A stretch of DNA of 35,255 nt from Legionella sp. GTDB taxonomy: Bacteria > Pseudomonadota > Gammaproteobacteria > Legionellales > Legionellaceae. The DNA lies in assembly GCA_017306715.1 (NCBI GenBank), contig JAFKHV010000035.1, forward strand, positions 1 to 35,255, written 5' to 3'. A program made the position numbers and the translations under genes. Every line of letters begins with the position of its first letter. The first letter of the stretch is position 1. This document shows positions 8,801 through 16,455 of this stretch, piece after piece. Below the pieces are notes generated by a model that worked only from the letters and a program-made list of their open reading frames with translations, had not been told where the DNA came from and did not search any database.

Positions 8801-11564
8801 CATCAGCCCGGCTATCGAAGGTGTAACAGCGATTATGTGGGGACAGCATGCCACTTTTGCAGAAAATGATATGACCGTCTGGTGCAAGAATCAGATTCAC
8901 ACCACCCGCGAGCGCCGTGTCACACTCATGATTATGCAAGGCACGACAGGCTTGATGGATGGTGACTAAAGATGAAGAGCATGCGGTATCAATCGCCATG
9001 CATGGGCCTTGAGTACCTAAAAAGTAGGCCAAACGACCGGCAGCTGTAGCAAAACTATTGCCCGTCGCCTGATAGGTATTAAGACTTGTTTTTGGTAAAT
9101 TTTGTTGCAGTAATTGCTCATAATCATGCGTGCTGATTCCCATATAAATTCCCGTGCGCGAATTTTTCAAATCCGCACAGGTTATCCCTGCATCTTCCAG
9201 TGCGCGCCAAGTGGTCGTCAGCATCAGGCGTTGTTGCGGGTCAAGGTACTCTGCTTCTTTGGGTGAGATGTTAAAAAAGTTATTATCAAAATTTTTTACA
9301 TTTTGTAAGAAGCTTCCTTGCTGCACATACATTTTACCAGGCTGCTGGGGCTTTTCGTCATAGTATTCATCTTGGGACCACCGACTCTCGGGTATTGGTC
9401 CAAAACTGTCATCATGCTGTTGTAATGAAGACCAAAACGCATCAATCCCAACTAAATCTTGTCCGCCTGGTCCAGGAATACAGCAATCCATGCCAATGAC
9501 GGCGATGGGTTCATATTCAAGTCCTGATTCGGTTTGCGGTGAATTATTTTGCTTTTGGACTTGCTCTGAGAGTTGCTCAATGGTGGGAAACTCCCAGGCG
9601 AGCCAAGATGCTAAGGTGCATCCGCTATACTCCTCCAAAGCAGAAATCATCGCTACCAAATCTACAGAGTCAAGACCATATTCAGCAAATGCCCGGTCAC
9701 TCTGGATTGACTCTGGAGATAAATCTTTACGTACAGCTATCCAATTTTTAAGCCAGTCTTGGATTGCCATCGCAGTTACACTTGGGGAGGGCGATGTTAT
9801 TTTTTCTGGTTGATGTTCTGCGCTCGTTGTCGAGTTTACTCGATTGCTCCATTGAGCAAGAACGAGAAGATCTTGATTTATATAGGCCTGCTTACAGGCA
9901 CTGCGCTGAATTTTTCCGCTACTGGTTTTAAAAATTTTGCGCGGAGGTATTAGAACAATATCCTGAAGTGTTACATCAAGTTCAGCAAAAACGTCTTGCT
10001 TGACCTTTACCATTATTTCTTCATAAACCGCATCCGTAAGCCCTTCCTCCACTTCGGCAATCAGGATGCAGTGCTCCGTTTTATCACTTACTCCAAAAGC
10101 AGCAGCACTATCTTTAATAAGGCTTGGATGTGCAGCAAAAGCAGCATATTCTATATCTTGCGGATAAATATTGCGACCATTGATAATGATCGAATCTTTC
10201 AAGCGCCCACACACAATAAGATGGTTTTCCTCATCCAGAAATCCTAAATCACCGGTGCGTAAAAAAGGACCTTCATGCACCTCTTGAGTATAAGCCTGGA
10301 AAATTTCTTGCGTCTTTTCGGGATTCTTATAATAGCCTGTAGCGACTGAATCTCCTTTTAACCAAATTTCACCAACTTTTAGCGGAGGAAGTATTTTTTT
10401 GGTTTCTGGATCGACTATTCGTAGCGTGTATTCATCCGCCACTTTTCCACAACGAGCCATCGTTACCGCAGCGGATGAATTTTCTGGAACAATTTGAATT
10501 GTTCCTTGGTCAAGGGCATTTCTGTCAACATACAGAAAACGCTTCTTAGTGACCTCAATAGAGATATATAAAGTAACTTCAGCCATCCCATAACCCGTGC
10601 GAAGTACTCTTTCTTTTATATGATAAGGCTTAAATACATGCTCAAAATTTTTTACGGTTTCCTTGCGTACCGGTTCCGCGACATTAACCAAAATATGGAC
10701 ATGGGAAAAATCTAGTTCCAAAGGCCTCTTTTGCTCAATGGCTGCCTGCGCCACCAAGTCGTAAGAAAAATTAGGTGCCATGGTGTAGGTTCCATGCTCC
10801 GCGCTCATTACTTGCATCCAAAAAAGTGGATTCTTTAAAAAGGTTAATGGCTCCATGAAAACACAGGTGCCGCCAGTATAAAGAGGCAATAACGTATTAC
10901 CGATAAGGCCCATATCGTGAAAAATAGGCAACCAGGAGACACATTTTTCTAAAGCCTCGCGCCCTAGTTTTTTTTCCAATAACCGAAGATTGGCGACTAA
11001 ATTCTTATGACTTACCATTACGCCTTTAGGAGCACCTGTAGAACCTGACGTGTATTGAAAGAATGCAGAATATTGCGGCTCCAGTACGGGCGGAGTGAAG
11101 TGATCTGCTAATGAGTTGCGCGGTAAATCATCGATACACACGATTGATAATTTTGCCGGAAATTGGAATTCATGGGCATCGCAATATTGCTTTATTGCAG
11201 TCGTCGTTAAGATGAGCGGGGCCTTAGCATTATCAATAATTTTAAGCAACCTGGGTAGATGCCGGATATTACGTGGCGGGTAGGCAGTAACGGCTATATG
11301 TCCACTATAGAGCACGGAAAGGAAGGAAATGACGTAGTGGATACTGGAATCAAAAAGCAAAATGATCGGTTGCTGCTCACGGGCTTTCAATACGGGAAGT
11401 GCCAATAAAGTTGCTGCTAATCCTTCGATACGCGCCCCGAGTTCGGAATAATTTATCTCGTGACTCGTTTGGTAATCGGCTTCAAAAAATTTCAGAGCCG
11501 TTTTATCGGGCTGAATCTGTGAAAAAGAAAGAATTTTTTCGACTACGAATCGTTTTTTATCCAT
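2883..11564 (-). CDS. Hybrid FAAL-PKS-condensation-domain megasynthase
   Basis: A 2893-residue assembly-line enzyme. Domain order with approximate residues: fatty acyl-AMP ligase 1-575 (P-loop TSGSTGAPKG near 171; RTGDLGFLDE and GRLKDSIIINGRN motifs); carrier with GLDSVD, Ser633; ketosynthase 688-1115 with Cys862 (TACSSS), His997 (EAHGTGT) and His1035 (GHLEAA); shrunken acyltransferase remnant 1190-1440 lacking the active Ser; ketoreductase 1460-1830 with GGNGDLG at 1648 and Ser1776/Tyr1789/Asn1793; twin carriers with Ser1921 and Ser2006; condensation domain one from about 2060 (HHLLGDG at 2188); condensation domain two from about 2475 to the end (HHLVADG at 2599). No amino-acid adenylation domain or thioesterase is present. 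Inferred product: a fatty acid lengthened by two carbons, left as beta-hydroxyacyl, then joined to an amine or alcohol. The start has a GAGGG ribosome site 6-7 bases upstream. It is transcribed divergently from the HAD gene. Confidence 0.9.
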   Translation of the reverse strand: MDKKRFVVEKILSFSQIQPDKTALKFFEADYQTSHEINYSELGARIEGLAATLLALPVLKAREQQPIILLFDSSIHYVISFLSVLYSGHIAVTAYPPRNIRHLPRLLKIIDNAKAPLILTTTAIKQYCDAHEFQFPAKLSIVCIDDLPRNSLADHFTPPVLEPQYSAFFQYTSGSTGAPKGVMVSHKNLVANLRLLEKKLGREALEKCVSWLPIFHDMGLIGNTLLPLYTGGTCVFMEPLTFLKNPLFWMQVMSAEHGTYTMAPNFSYDLVAQAAIEQKRPLELDFSHVHILVNVAEPVRKETVKNFEHVFKPYHIKERVLRTGYGMAEVTLYISIEVTKKRFLYVDRNALDQGTIQIVPENSSAAVTMARCGKVADEYTLRIVDPETKKILPPLKVGEIWLKGDSVATGYYKNPEKTQEIFQAYTQEVHEGPFLRTGDLGFLDEENHLIVCGRLKDSIIINGRNIYPQDIEYAAFAAHPSLIKDSAAAFGVSDKTEHCILIAEVEEGLTDAVYEEIMVKVKQDVFAELDVTLQDIVLIPPRKIFKTSSGKIQRSACKQAYINQDLLVLAQWSNRVNSTTSAEHQPEKITSPSPSVTAMAIQDWLKNWIAVRKDLSPESIQSDRAFAEYGLDSVDLVAMISALEEYSGCTLASWLAWEFPTIEQLSEQVQKQNNSPQTESGLEYEPIAVIGMDCCIPGPGGQDLVGIDAFWSSLQQHDDSFGPIPESRWSQDEYYDEKPQQPGKMYVQQGSFLQNVKNFDNNFFNISPKEAEYLDPQQRLMLTTTWRALEDAGITCADLKNSRTGIYMGISTHDYEQLLQQNLPKTSLNTYQATGNSFATAAGRLAYFLGTQGPCMAIDTACSSSLVTIHQACRALHNHECDTALAGGVNLILAPDGHIIFCKSGMLSPHNRCYTFDSRADGYVRGEGCGIVVLKRLSNAVHDGDKIYAVIRGSVVNQDGASNGLTAPNLAAQVALLQETLNVAQLEPEQITHIEAHGTGTALGDPVEWEGIRRAYGVQRETPLYVSSVKTRVGHLEAAAGVTSFIKTVLSLKNAYIPAHLHWQKFNPKLIQEPNMVIPAEGHIWDAPKRYAGVSSFGFSGTNAHLILSNYSAQEKAEEDLRSYHLWVLSAKSARDLDRYLEHYREFVLEKEPEDFAALAHESLAHRTHFAHRAFIVADDYEQWRQALLQSNWQKGVIQQSFTLFWFFPDVSVLHDYRDLFYRTNAFFAQTVDNCCALAQQLYVVDLNVLWQQQDASHEEIYTRLRSFIIEYSLAQWLLHLGLKPDFVQGVGVGEVVAACTAEIISLTDALGIIGRAPARMETITHHEAQIPFILASGEFLQNKLLPQTYWSEPQQNYATNAFPKLCHGKPALMLEVSSAPALADHEANHNIVEGNAWQIWLNILGTCYQWGCTLNWQAVAPYRRSPRAQLLHYPFQNKEYWFTTAADITRPLCDYVEELHWVSQGEVRFAPVAIRSVLLLGDYHATANLFNRTCSKVVNFTLEQWQTEADCTAILPTVKEVIYIERPQASWSMLELSELKKLLQQLIHHAPSLPFRYLASIDSLQGAAMLALLKSIKEEYPNWPVHYVECDCLTKQNDQSLSMLPVTTAWHTKIAQGLLYQQEMVPIVTPAISAGKMSTKGTCLISGGNGDLGQAAIEALIQKGARYIVCLGRRAEPRPWSSSIQKSIQSGIALLYLSGDIANEHALREALTKLPSGYPEIKMVVHAAGITYDKPWLDLTDEEFTEVLATKAQGAWNLHLLSQDWDLEQFISISSLSAVWGNAGQAAYAAANAFLTGLTNLRHKLGLPAQTLILGPVKNMGIFKHNEALLTPLLKNKGVYPITRDEVKQVLQANIAVANLIVCPLDKNVLLKQESTLSPLHTAATPSVDETIMRQIEEVLHLQRGELVLDANWFELGMDSIMATQLMHKINALYPWAELHSKDIFHYHSAEELINRVRQNQPLPEQIADTRSLDEVIVQQIEEVLHLQRGELVLDANWFELGMDSIMATQLMHKINALYPWAELHSKDIFHYHNAQDLIDRVRQKEPLTPCIEEVAQSKAPIYSTLPLSLQQQEIWQYIRQTKEPLAYQIAVELDVQGDLQPQRLADAFNRVLAQHDILRCSFHEIMGQVVQHCHDECTLALEQAARYDEQEVLAFFNQTIDPTKAPLIRTRLIKHENGYRWLVLYHHLLGDGYTLNHVLLEVVGEYDGRARETHREKSYGDFINWQWSNLPQIYDERLRGYWQETLADVTLTVPLAADTGNRRESALISEVLPGQQLHHTLEFIHKNNLSLSNYLLANLFVVLLKRFEQKKLGVVVFFSGRESDEFTEVFGDTSNDVVVTAAQSDALLSMALEIQQQILELHDKQFFRINLLPEIGIDLPMISFDFQREENLGFESTLKIKFIKNGNAQNYLWGSQPRLLSFKILSKERELKLSLKYRCDKISPTLAQSLLTEWKQNLVFQEQAIQKKTHDKITYRPSPLQENLFRLISQHPNGLPYTIILCKELNANINFTQLEQAYNQTLKENAACSVYFTDDQQWMIHEAIAEQKLRHVVVENFYEGVAGLIEEPISYQDAPCAIGYLIQVPKVEKAILLIRFHHLVADGLSAELFFKKLEQNYLQQIEALPILVQSQRMKFINHFLQEQSYYPTLLNDYKNYFAQINPLLPPEQIARPSIKPCYMGSVVFETLTAEASSAVIRFCQLHDISTYTFYCYVFSHTLSHLLNQSTLYISLVKSNRGKLDDPEMIGYFADNIPVIIELKKSLSFTENMQQIQNQVLDLVERFPYTIRDSDRDAFGYQRPKYLFNQYTTDDSSKIIRSADYMARGLLALSDNRVDMWNYANPEQYNLLIRSKKSGDMLFLIFDPEQARETEAEDFMALFIKNVLSLIEPNKG
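5428..5905 (-). repeat. Tandem duplication encoding twin acyl carrier domains
   Basis: Two copies offset by 255 bases (about 5428-5650 and 5683-5905) encode near-identical carrier domains, with phosphopantetheine serines at residues 2006 and 1921. A central block of 54 residues is identical in the two copies, while I count about 18 base differences across it, all silent. Confidence 0.85.
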
Positions 11565-11729
11565 TCTATACCCTCAGTAATATGGGCTTATAACCATTCA
11601 GTTTCCAAAATCACCTGTTTTAAGTGATTTCACACTGTCTGTGTTTCTGAGTATAGGATATTTTTTTAAATCTAGTGCAATTTTTATACCAGGTGCTAAA
11701 ATTATATTATCCATTTACTTAGGATAACT
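11565..11729. promoter_or_regulatory. Divergent promoter region, megasynthase / HAD gene
   Basis: This 165-base AT-rich spacer must hold the promoters of both divergent genes. Rightward, a possible -35 TGCAAT at 11676 and -10 TAAAAT at 11697 (15-base spacer) precede AGGATAACTATG, a good ribosome site for the HAD gene. Leftward, GAGGG lies just before the megasynthase ATG. Two small inverted repeats lie mid-spacer: ACAC-tgtct-GTGT (11632-11644) and GTGA-tt-TCAC (11624-11633); they could be operators, but this is weak. No strong leftward -35/-10 pair was recognised. Confidence 0.4.
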
Positions 11730-12329
11730 ATGAAAAACGTTGTAGATGTAATCGCAGTATTTGATTTTGATGGCACAATTACTAGTAAAAGCACCACCTT
11801 ACCTTTTTTAAAATTTCTCGATGAACAAAATTTTTTATATAAATTTTTAAGTAAATTTTATATTGTTGCAGGTTATCAGCTGCACCTAATCCACATTGAT
11901 ACGATGAACAGGATCATTAGTAAGTCCTTTTTTAAAGGGCTGCATCAGGACTACCTATACAGTATGGGGCAGCTCTTTAACCAGCGTATCATTCCCAAAC
12001 TTCTTAGACCTTTGGCCTTACAAAAACTACACTGGCATAAGAGTCAAGGGCATACTTGTATCTTAGCCTCTTCAGCCTTTAATATTTACATTGATGATTG
12101 GGCATTGAATAATGGCTTTGACGGCGTGGTTTCCACACGCGTTGCCTTTGATGCCCACGGTATTGCTACTGGGGATTTAGTAGGGAAAAGTTGTAATGGT
12201 GATGAGAAATTGCGACGTACCTTGGAGCTTATCGGAACAGAGGCCCAAATCATTCATGCTTATGGTGATACTTCGGGAGATGTTCCCTTGTTAAATCATG
12301 CAACGTATCCTCACTACCGTTGTTTTTAA
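11730..12329 (+). CDS. HAD superfamily subfamily IB phosphatase
   Basis: A 199-residue cytoplasmic haloacid-dehalogenase-type hydrolase. Motif I is DFDGTIT with the nucleophile Asp12 and acid/base Asp14; motif II lies in ILASSAFN; a conserved Lys follows in VGKSC; motif IV is GDTSGD (Asp180, Asp184). Subfamily IB contains phosphoserine-phosphatase-like enzymes and the phosphatidylglycerophosphatase PgpC, so the substrate is probably a small phosphomonoester, but the sequence does not tell which one. The start is supported by AGGATAACT before the ATG. The gene is divergent from the megasynthase and converges on the MFS gene with only 28 bases between stops. It may process a product or precursor of the neighbouring cluster, but this is positional inference. 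Confidence 0.8.
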   Translation: MKNVVDVIAVFDFDGTITSKSTTLPFLKFLDEQNFLYKFLSKFYIVAGYQLHLIHIDTMNRIISKSFFKGLHQDYLYSMGQLFNQRIIPKLLRPLALQKLHWHKSQGHTCILASSAFNIYIDDWALNNGFDGVVSTRVAFDAHGIATGDLVGKSCNGDEKLRRTLELIGTEAQIIHAYGDTSGDVPLLNHATYPHYRCF

Positions 12330-12357
12330 AAATTTTCCTCATATAGGGCTATGTTCT

Positions 12358-13518
12358 TTAATTTATTAATTTAATAAACCGCAAGACGCCAAGAATCAAT
12401 AATAAAAGACTAGCCCACAGGAATATTTGACCTGAAAGAACGGAAATGCCGCTCGCCAGCATCAATGATGCACACAACCAGGCAAAACCAATTAGCCCAC
12501 TTTGAATGCCGACAACTTTTCCTCGGTGTGCACTATCGGTTTGGGCGGTAATTTGTGCCATATACCCAGGGTTTAAAAATGCCATTCCCGTGATGACCCC
12601 GATATTTCCAATTAAAAATTTCCAGAAAATCTCTGAAGTGTAAAACATAAATAGTAACGAAAATCCCGTAACCAACAATGCTCCGGTAAGGAGATTCTTT
12701 AGGGCAAATTCTCGGCAGGCCGGCACAATAATGCCGAGGGCGAATATATAGAATAAAACCATACCTGAAAAGAAAAGACCTACCTGTAAAGGTGTAAATT
12801 GCCAACGCAGAATGACTAATGGTGTCAACACCAAAAAATACCCGTACCAGGAAAGCTGAATCATAAAAAATTGTAGATATAATTTTAGCAGCGAACCCGA
12901 TAAATCAAATTTCATGTGTTTTTTTCGCTCGGGCACGCTATTTTTAAGGGGAGCCCAGGCGATTAGGCTGATGTTGGTGATCATAATCAAAGCCATAATC
13001 GCTAAAGGCAAGGCGTAATAATACAAAGGCACGGGCCTGGAGAAATTAATTAGTAATCCGGAAACGGCAGGGCCAATTAATAAACCCATACCATTGGCTA
13101 TTTCCGCATAACGAAATACATGCGATGAGTTTTGACCTTGTTGCGCCAACAATGCAATCGCAACTGAGCGCCTGCCTGCCATAAAACCATCGAGAAGCCG
13201 CCCCCATAGAAATAAAAAAAATAGAGCGTAAATAAAGCTGATACAACAGAGAATATATCCAAGCAAACTACCACTTAATGCCCAAATGATTGCTTTTTTG
13301 CCACCTATGCGATCTGCAATAAAACCCCATAACAGATGACTGAAAATCATGCCTACCGCGTAGACACCCATAATGAGTGCATAGGCATAAACGCGCTGTT
13401 CGTGCGTAACGCTCGCAGCAAAAAAACCATTTTCGGTAAAGAGCATTGGGGCAATTAAAGGGCTAATAATGCCGGTCCCCAAGGTAATGAAAAAAATAAT
13501 CAGGTATAGATAAGCCAT
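12358..13518 (-). CDS. Major facilitator superfamily exporter (DHA1-like)
   Basis: A 386-residue integral inner-membrane protein with about 12 hydrophobic helices. The loop after helix 2 carries the MFS motif A (GFIADRIGGKKA), and a GRLLDGFMAGRRS motif follows helix 4. The length is typical of 12-helix drug:proton antiporters of the DHA1 type. Its ATG directly abuts the TAA of the kinase-fold gene upstream (TAAATG), which indicates translational coupling. With the phosphotransferase and the nearby assembly line this resembles an export and self-protection pair of a natural-product cluster. The substrate is unknown. Confidence 0.85.
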   Translation of the reverse strand: MAYLYLIIFFITLGTGIISPLIAPMLFTENGFFAASVTHEQRVYAYALIMGVYAVGMIFSHLLWGFIADRIGGKKAIIWALSGSLLGYILCCISFIYALFFLFLWGRLLDGFMAGRRSVAIALLAQQGQNSSHVFRYAEIANGMGLLIGPAVSGLLINFSRPVPLYYYALPLAIMALIMITNISLIAWAPLKNSVPERKKHMKFDLSGSLLKLYLQFFMIQLSWYGYFLVLTPLVILRWQFTPLQVGLFFSGMVLFYIFALGIIVPACREFALKNLLTGALLVTGFSLLFMFYTSEIFWKFLIGNIGVITGMAFLNPGYMAQITAQTDSAHRGKVVGIQSGLIGFAWLCASLMLASGISVLSGQIFLWASLLLLILGVLRFIKLIN

Positions 13519-14547
13519 TTAATTTTTTTCTAGATTTTTAAGCTCTTGCTGGATATCGGTCTGAATCAAATAATCAATGAAATCTGAAGAAGTGCGAATA
13601 TGTTGAGAATACTGACGCCAAGTAAACGGATTTTTGATTACTTTAGATAAACAAAACGCCAGCCAGTAATAACATTTAATAATTAGTATCTTTATATTAG
13701 CTGCAGAGATTTCTCCGGGGATGGGATAGGCCTTAATGAACGCCAATGCGCGTTCTTTATTCATCGAACAGTGGTGATTATGATAATCGGTATTCCAACC
13801 GAAAAAGGTATCCAGGTAATCAACGGTTATATCCATTAATCCTGAAGCCTCCCAGTCCATAACAGTAAAATCATGCTGATCCCGCCACAATACTTTTTTT
13901 GGTTTGAGATCATTATGACAGATAACATCGTGTGTGGGCGCAGAAAACGCATCATGAAATGCTTTTCGGTGCGCAATCATGTGGGAAGAAACTGCATGTA
14001 ATTTTTTGAACAATTGTGCCGGTACAAATTTCTGGATATGGCTCCAAATCGAATGATCGATTATTGTTCTACCCACATCATAAAAAGCTTTTTTCTTAAA
14101 TGCGGCAAAAGACTCATCATAATGAAACTGGGTTTGATGCACGGTCTTTAGGAATGTCGCTATTTCGGTTACCATTGCGATGGAAATTTGCTCATCTTCA
14201 CGAACAACTCCTTGCACATAAGGATAGGTAATTAACAATTGTCCCTCATTTTCAATGACACAATTATCGCCTTGAAAGATGGCAACACATACATGTTCCG
14301 TGGATAATAATTGCTGTGCAATCATTTCACTGAAATTGATTGATTGGATTAGTATGGGAATGGGCTTGTTAAAATCACGACTTTGTTGTGTACCATTAAT
14401 TTTTTTAATGACGTACTGACCTTGTGCCGTTTTTCCTAAATAAACGCTATTAACATCTCCCTTACCTAAGTAAGTTACATCCTTCTCGGTCAGAGAAAAT
14501 TCATAGGAGTGATTAAGTAATCGTAAATCAACCATGCTCAACATCAT
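13519..14547 (-). CDS. Aminoglycoside/choline-kinase-fold phosphotransferase, altered catalytic loop
   Basis: A 342-residue APH/choline-kinase-like protein. The N-lobe shows a glycine loop (LGKGDVNSVYLG) and a candidate ATP lysine in YVIKK. The catalytic loop reads CHNDLKPKKVLW with Asp213; the family normally has Asn five residues after this Asp (HxDxxxxN), here Lys218. The metal site follows as MDWE (Asp231). Loss of the Asn may alter or abolish phosphotransfer. Two adjacent ATGs exist at the start; the second is better spaced from the AGGA ribosome site. The gene is immediately followed by the MFS exporter. It could modify a small molecule, for example as self-resistance, or be a choline/ethanolamine-type kinase. 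No antibiotic substrate can be assigned. Confidence 0.75.
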   Translation of the reverse strand: MMLSMVDLRLLNHSYEFSLTEKDVTYLGKGDVNSVYLGKTAQGQYVIKKINGTQQSRDFNKPIPILIQSINFSEMIAQQLLSTEHVCVAIFQGDNCVIENEGQLLITYPYVQGVVREDEQISIAMVTEIATFLKTVHQTQFHYDESFAAFKKKAFYDVGRTIIDHSIWSHIQKFVPAQLFKKLHAVSSHMIAHRKAFHDAFSAPTHDVICHNDLKPKKVLWRDQHDFTVMDWEASGLMDITVDYLDTFFGWNTDYHNHHCSMNKERALAFIKAYPIPGEISAANIKILIIKCYYWLAFCLSKVIKNPFTWRQYSQHIRTSSDFIDYLIQTDIQQELKNLEKN

Positions 14548-14639
14548 CTATCCTTAATATCAATCTCATTGTCTCTTTTTAATGTAGCACTGATAAGAAG
14601 AAAAATAAAAAAACAGCTTGAAAAATACATCTCGTAAAA

Positions 14640-15542
14640 TTACGTAACCGAAAAATTTGTTTTTTGCGCCTTTGTCGCATTTTTTATTCTATTTTTTAAT
14701 AGGTCCATAATATCGGTTACTGATTGTTCGGGAAAATCCCGTTCACGACAATAGGTGTCTAAGGATTTAAAAAATACAGTAGCCGAGTGAGTACTTCCAA
14801 ACGAAGCAGGAAAAAAATTAAGGAGTCCTTTACGCACAATGGATGCTTGAATAACAAAGTCAATTACACTTTCAAATGCATTATCCCATTTTTTTTGCTC
14901 AAAATACTCAGCATATTGCGTAATTTTGGCCTCTAAAGACTCTTTTTTAACCTGATAATGACTTACAAAATATTTGCCGCCTAGCGCTTCAAGCGTAGAG
15001 CACATAGCCTTTTCTAATGGCTTAAAAAATTGCACCTGGATCTCAATTTCTTCTATTAAAAATTTATCCTCATCAGCAAATGGATCATCGGATTTATCAA
15101 GCTCACGTAAATTATGTGATGAAGGCATGCGCATAGGTTCGGTGAGCATTTTCATGTCATAGGTCAGGGGTTGGAAACATTGATGGACTAAACTGACATC
15201 CCCCCTGTAAGTGAAGTACAGGTTATGATTTTTCAGTTCTGTATTTAACTGCTCGAGGAAATGGGTTAGGATAAATTTTTGACCAGAATAAAAAGAACCA
15301 ATAAACCAGAGCAAAAATTCATCTGATAATCCAGGAAGCTTAATTTTTTTAAAAAAATCCTCACATAGTTTATACAAACCTTTGGAAAACTGATTTCGGG
15401 CCTCGATTATGATTTTACTCCGCTCCAGCCCCACAAAAACCGGGTAAATTTCATCCTTTAACCAATACTTTGCTTGAACCACTATTCCTTCGATCATCCG
15501 ATTAAATAGCTCTTGTGAGGTCAATTTACTTTTATTAGTCAT
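14640..15542 (-). CDS. Hypothetical protein, 300 residues
   Basis: I do not recognise a family. The protein is mainly helical and charged, with no signal peptide and no membrane segment. Residues around DDPFADEDKFLIEEIEIQ form an acidic stretch in the middle, and the C-terminus is basic (KNRIKNATKAQK). The start is well supported by GGAGAG five bases before the ATG. It lies 40 bases downstream of the phosphatidylserine decarboxylase on the same strand and is probably cotranscribed with it. It could be a lineage-specific cytoplasmic protein or an effector; nothing in the sequence decides between these. Confidence 0.7.
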   Translation of the reverse strand: MTNKSKLTSQELFNRMIEGIVVQAKYWLKDEIYPVFVGLERSKIIIEARNQFSKGLYKLCEDFFKKIKLPGLSDEFLLWFIGSFYSGQKFILTHFLEQLNTELKNHNLYFTYRGDVSLVHQCFQPLTYDMKMLTEPMRMPSSHNLRELDKSDDPFADEDKFLIEEIEIQVQFFKPLEKAMCSTLEALGGKYFVSHYQVKKESLEAKITQYAEYFEQKKWDNAFESVIDFVIQASIVRKGLLNFFPASFGSTHSATVFFKSLDTYCRERDFPEQSVTDIMDLLKNRIKNATKAQKTNFSVT

Positions 15543-15582
15543 AATCTCTCTCCAATCATTTAATCATGTCATTCTTTGGTTT

Positions 15583-16446
15583 TTATCCGCGCACAAAGTG
15601 CCCTAAAGCCTCCCCGAAGCGTATGGAACTTCCAGCGTTTAAATCCTGACGCCATTGCATTTTATTTCCTTCAGCAAACAGCAAAATAACCGTGGAGCCT
15701 AACTTAAAATAACCCGCTTCCTCTCCTTTTTTTCGCGCCGTGGACATCGAGTCTGCTTGATATAAAAATTGAGTTTGCTCACGACTGCGTAATACATCGC
15801 CATGCCAGCTGGTGCCGATCGCCCCGACGATGGTAGCACCGACTAAAATCATGGCCATAGGACCAATAACCGTATCGAAAAATATAACCAAACGCTCATT
15901 CCGTGCAAAGAGCCTGGGTATCGACGCAGCAGTTGATGGTCGCACAGAAAATAATGCCCCTGGTACATAGCTCATGGAGAGTAAGTCCGCGTTCAACGGC
16001 ATATGTACGCGATGATAGTCTTTAGGTGATAAATATAGAGTGGCAAATTGTCCTTGCATAAAAGGTGCTGCCACATCTTCTTTTCCACCTAAGAGCTCGG
16101 TCACGGTATAGTCGAGGCCTTTTGCCTGAATGATTTTTCCTGCGCCAATGGCTCCGAGCTCACTGACACACCCATCTACAGGGGAAATAATATCCGCATC
16201 TGCTATTGGGCGTGCTTCAGGTTTTAAAGTGCGAATAAAAAAATCATTAAACGTTTGATAGGCGGTAGGATCTTCTTCCAAGGCCTCTTGCATGTTTACT
16301 TGGTATTTTTTTATAAAGGTTTGGATGAGAAAATTTTTAATAATTGGTGATTTTATATCCGCGAATTTACCAGCAAGTACGGTAAGAGCTGTTTTTGGCA
16401 AAAAATGTTGAGACGAGATGTTCAAGGAAATAACTCTGTAGCGCAA
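15583..16446 (-). CDS. psd: Phosphatidylserine decarboxylase proenzyme
   Basis: A 287-residue pyruvoyl-dependent enzyme that converts phosphatidylserine to phosphatidylethanolamine at the inner membrane. The self-cleavage site LGST is present (cut between Gly250 and Ser251, Ser becoming the pyruvoyl group), along with the conserved SPVDGC Asp and the YHRVHMP His of the autocleavage triad. The length and these motifs match functional bacterial enzymes. No ATG fits the frame at the N-terminus; the start used here is TTG, with no Shine-Dalgarno sequence. An extended -10 promoter places transcription within a few bases of this codon, so the message may be nearly leaderless. Another TTG at 16425 is an alternative start. 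The gene is followed by an unknown 300-residue gene. I cannot see whether the genome has a second psd. Confidence 0.93.
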   Translation of the reverse strand: MRYRVISLNISSQHFLPKTALTVLAGKFADIKSPIIKNFLIQTFIKKYQVNMQEALEEDPTAYQTFNDFFIRTLKPEARPIADADIISPVDGCVSELGAIGAGKIIQAKGLDYTVTELLGGKEDVAAPFMQGQFATLYLSPKDYHRVHMPLNADLLSMSYVPGALFSVRPSTAASIPRLFARNERLVIFFDTVIGPMAMILVGATIVGAIGTSWHGDVLRSREQTQFLYQADSMSTARKKGEEAGYFKLGSTVILLFAEGNKMQWRQDLNAGSSIRFGEALGHFVRG

Positions 16447-16455
16447 ACATAATCT

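Noticed and set aside
16448..16450. ATG four bases upstream of the TTG as the psd start
   Set aside because: It is out of frame with the decarboxylase and gives a peptide unlike any psd N-terminus.
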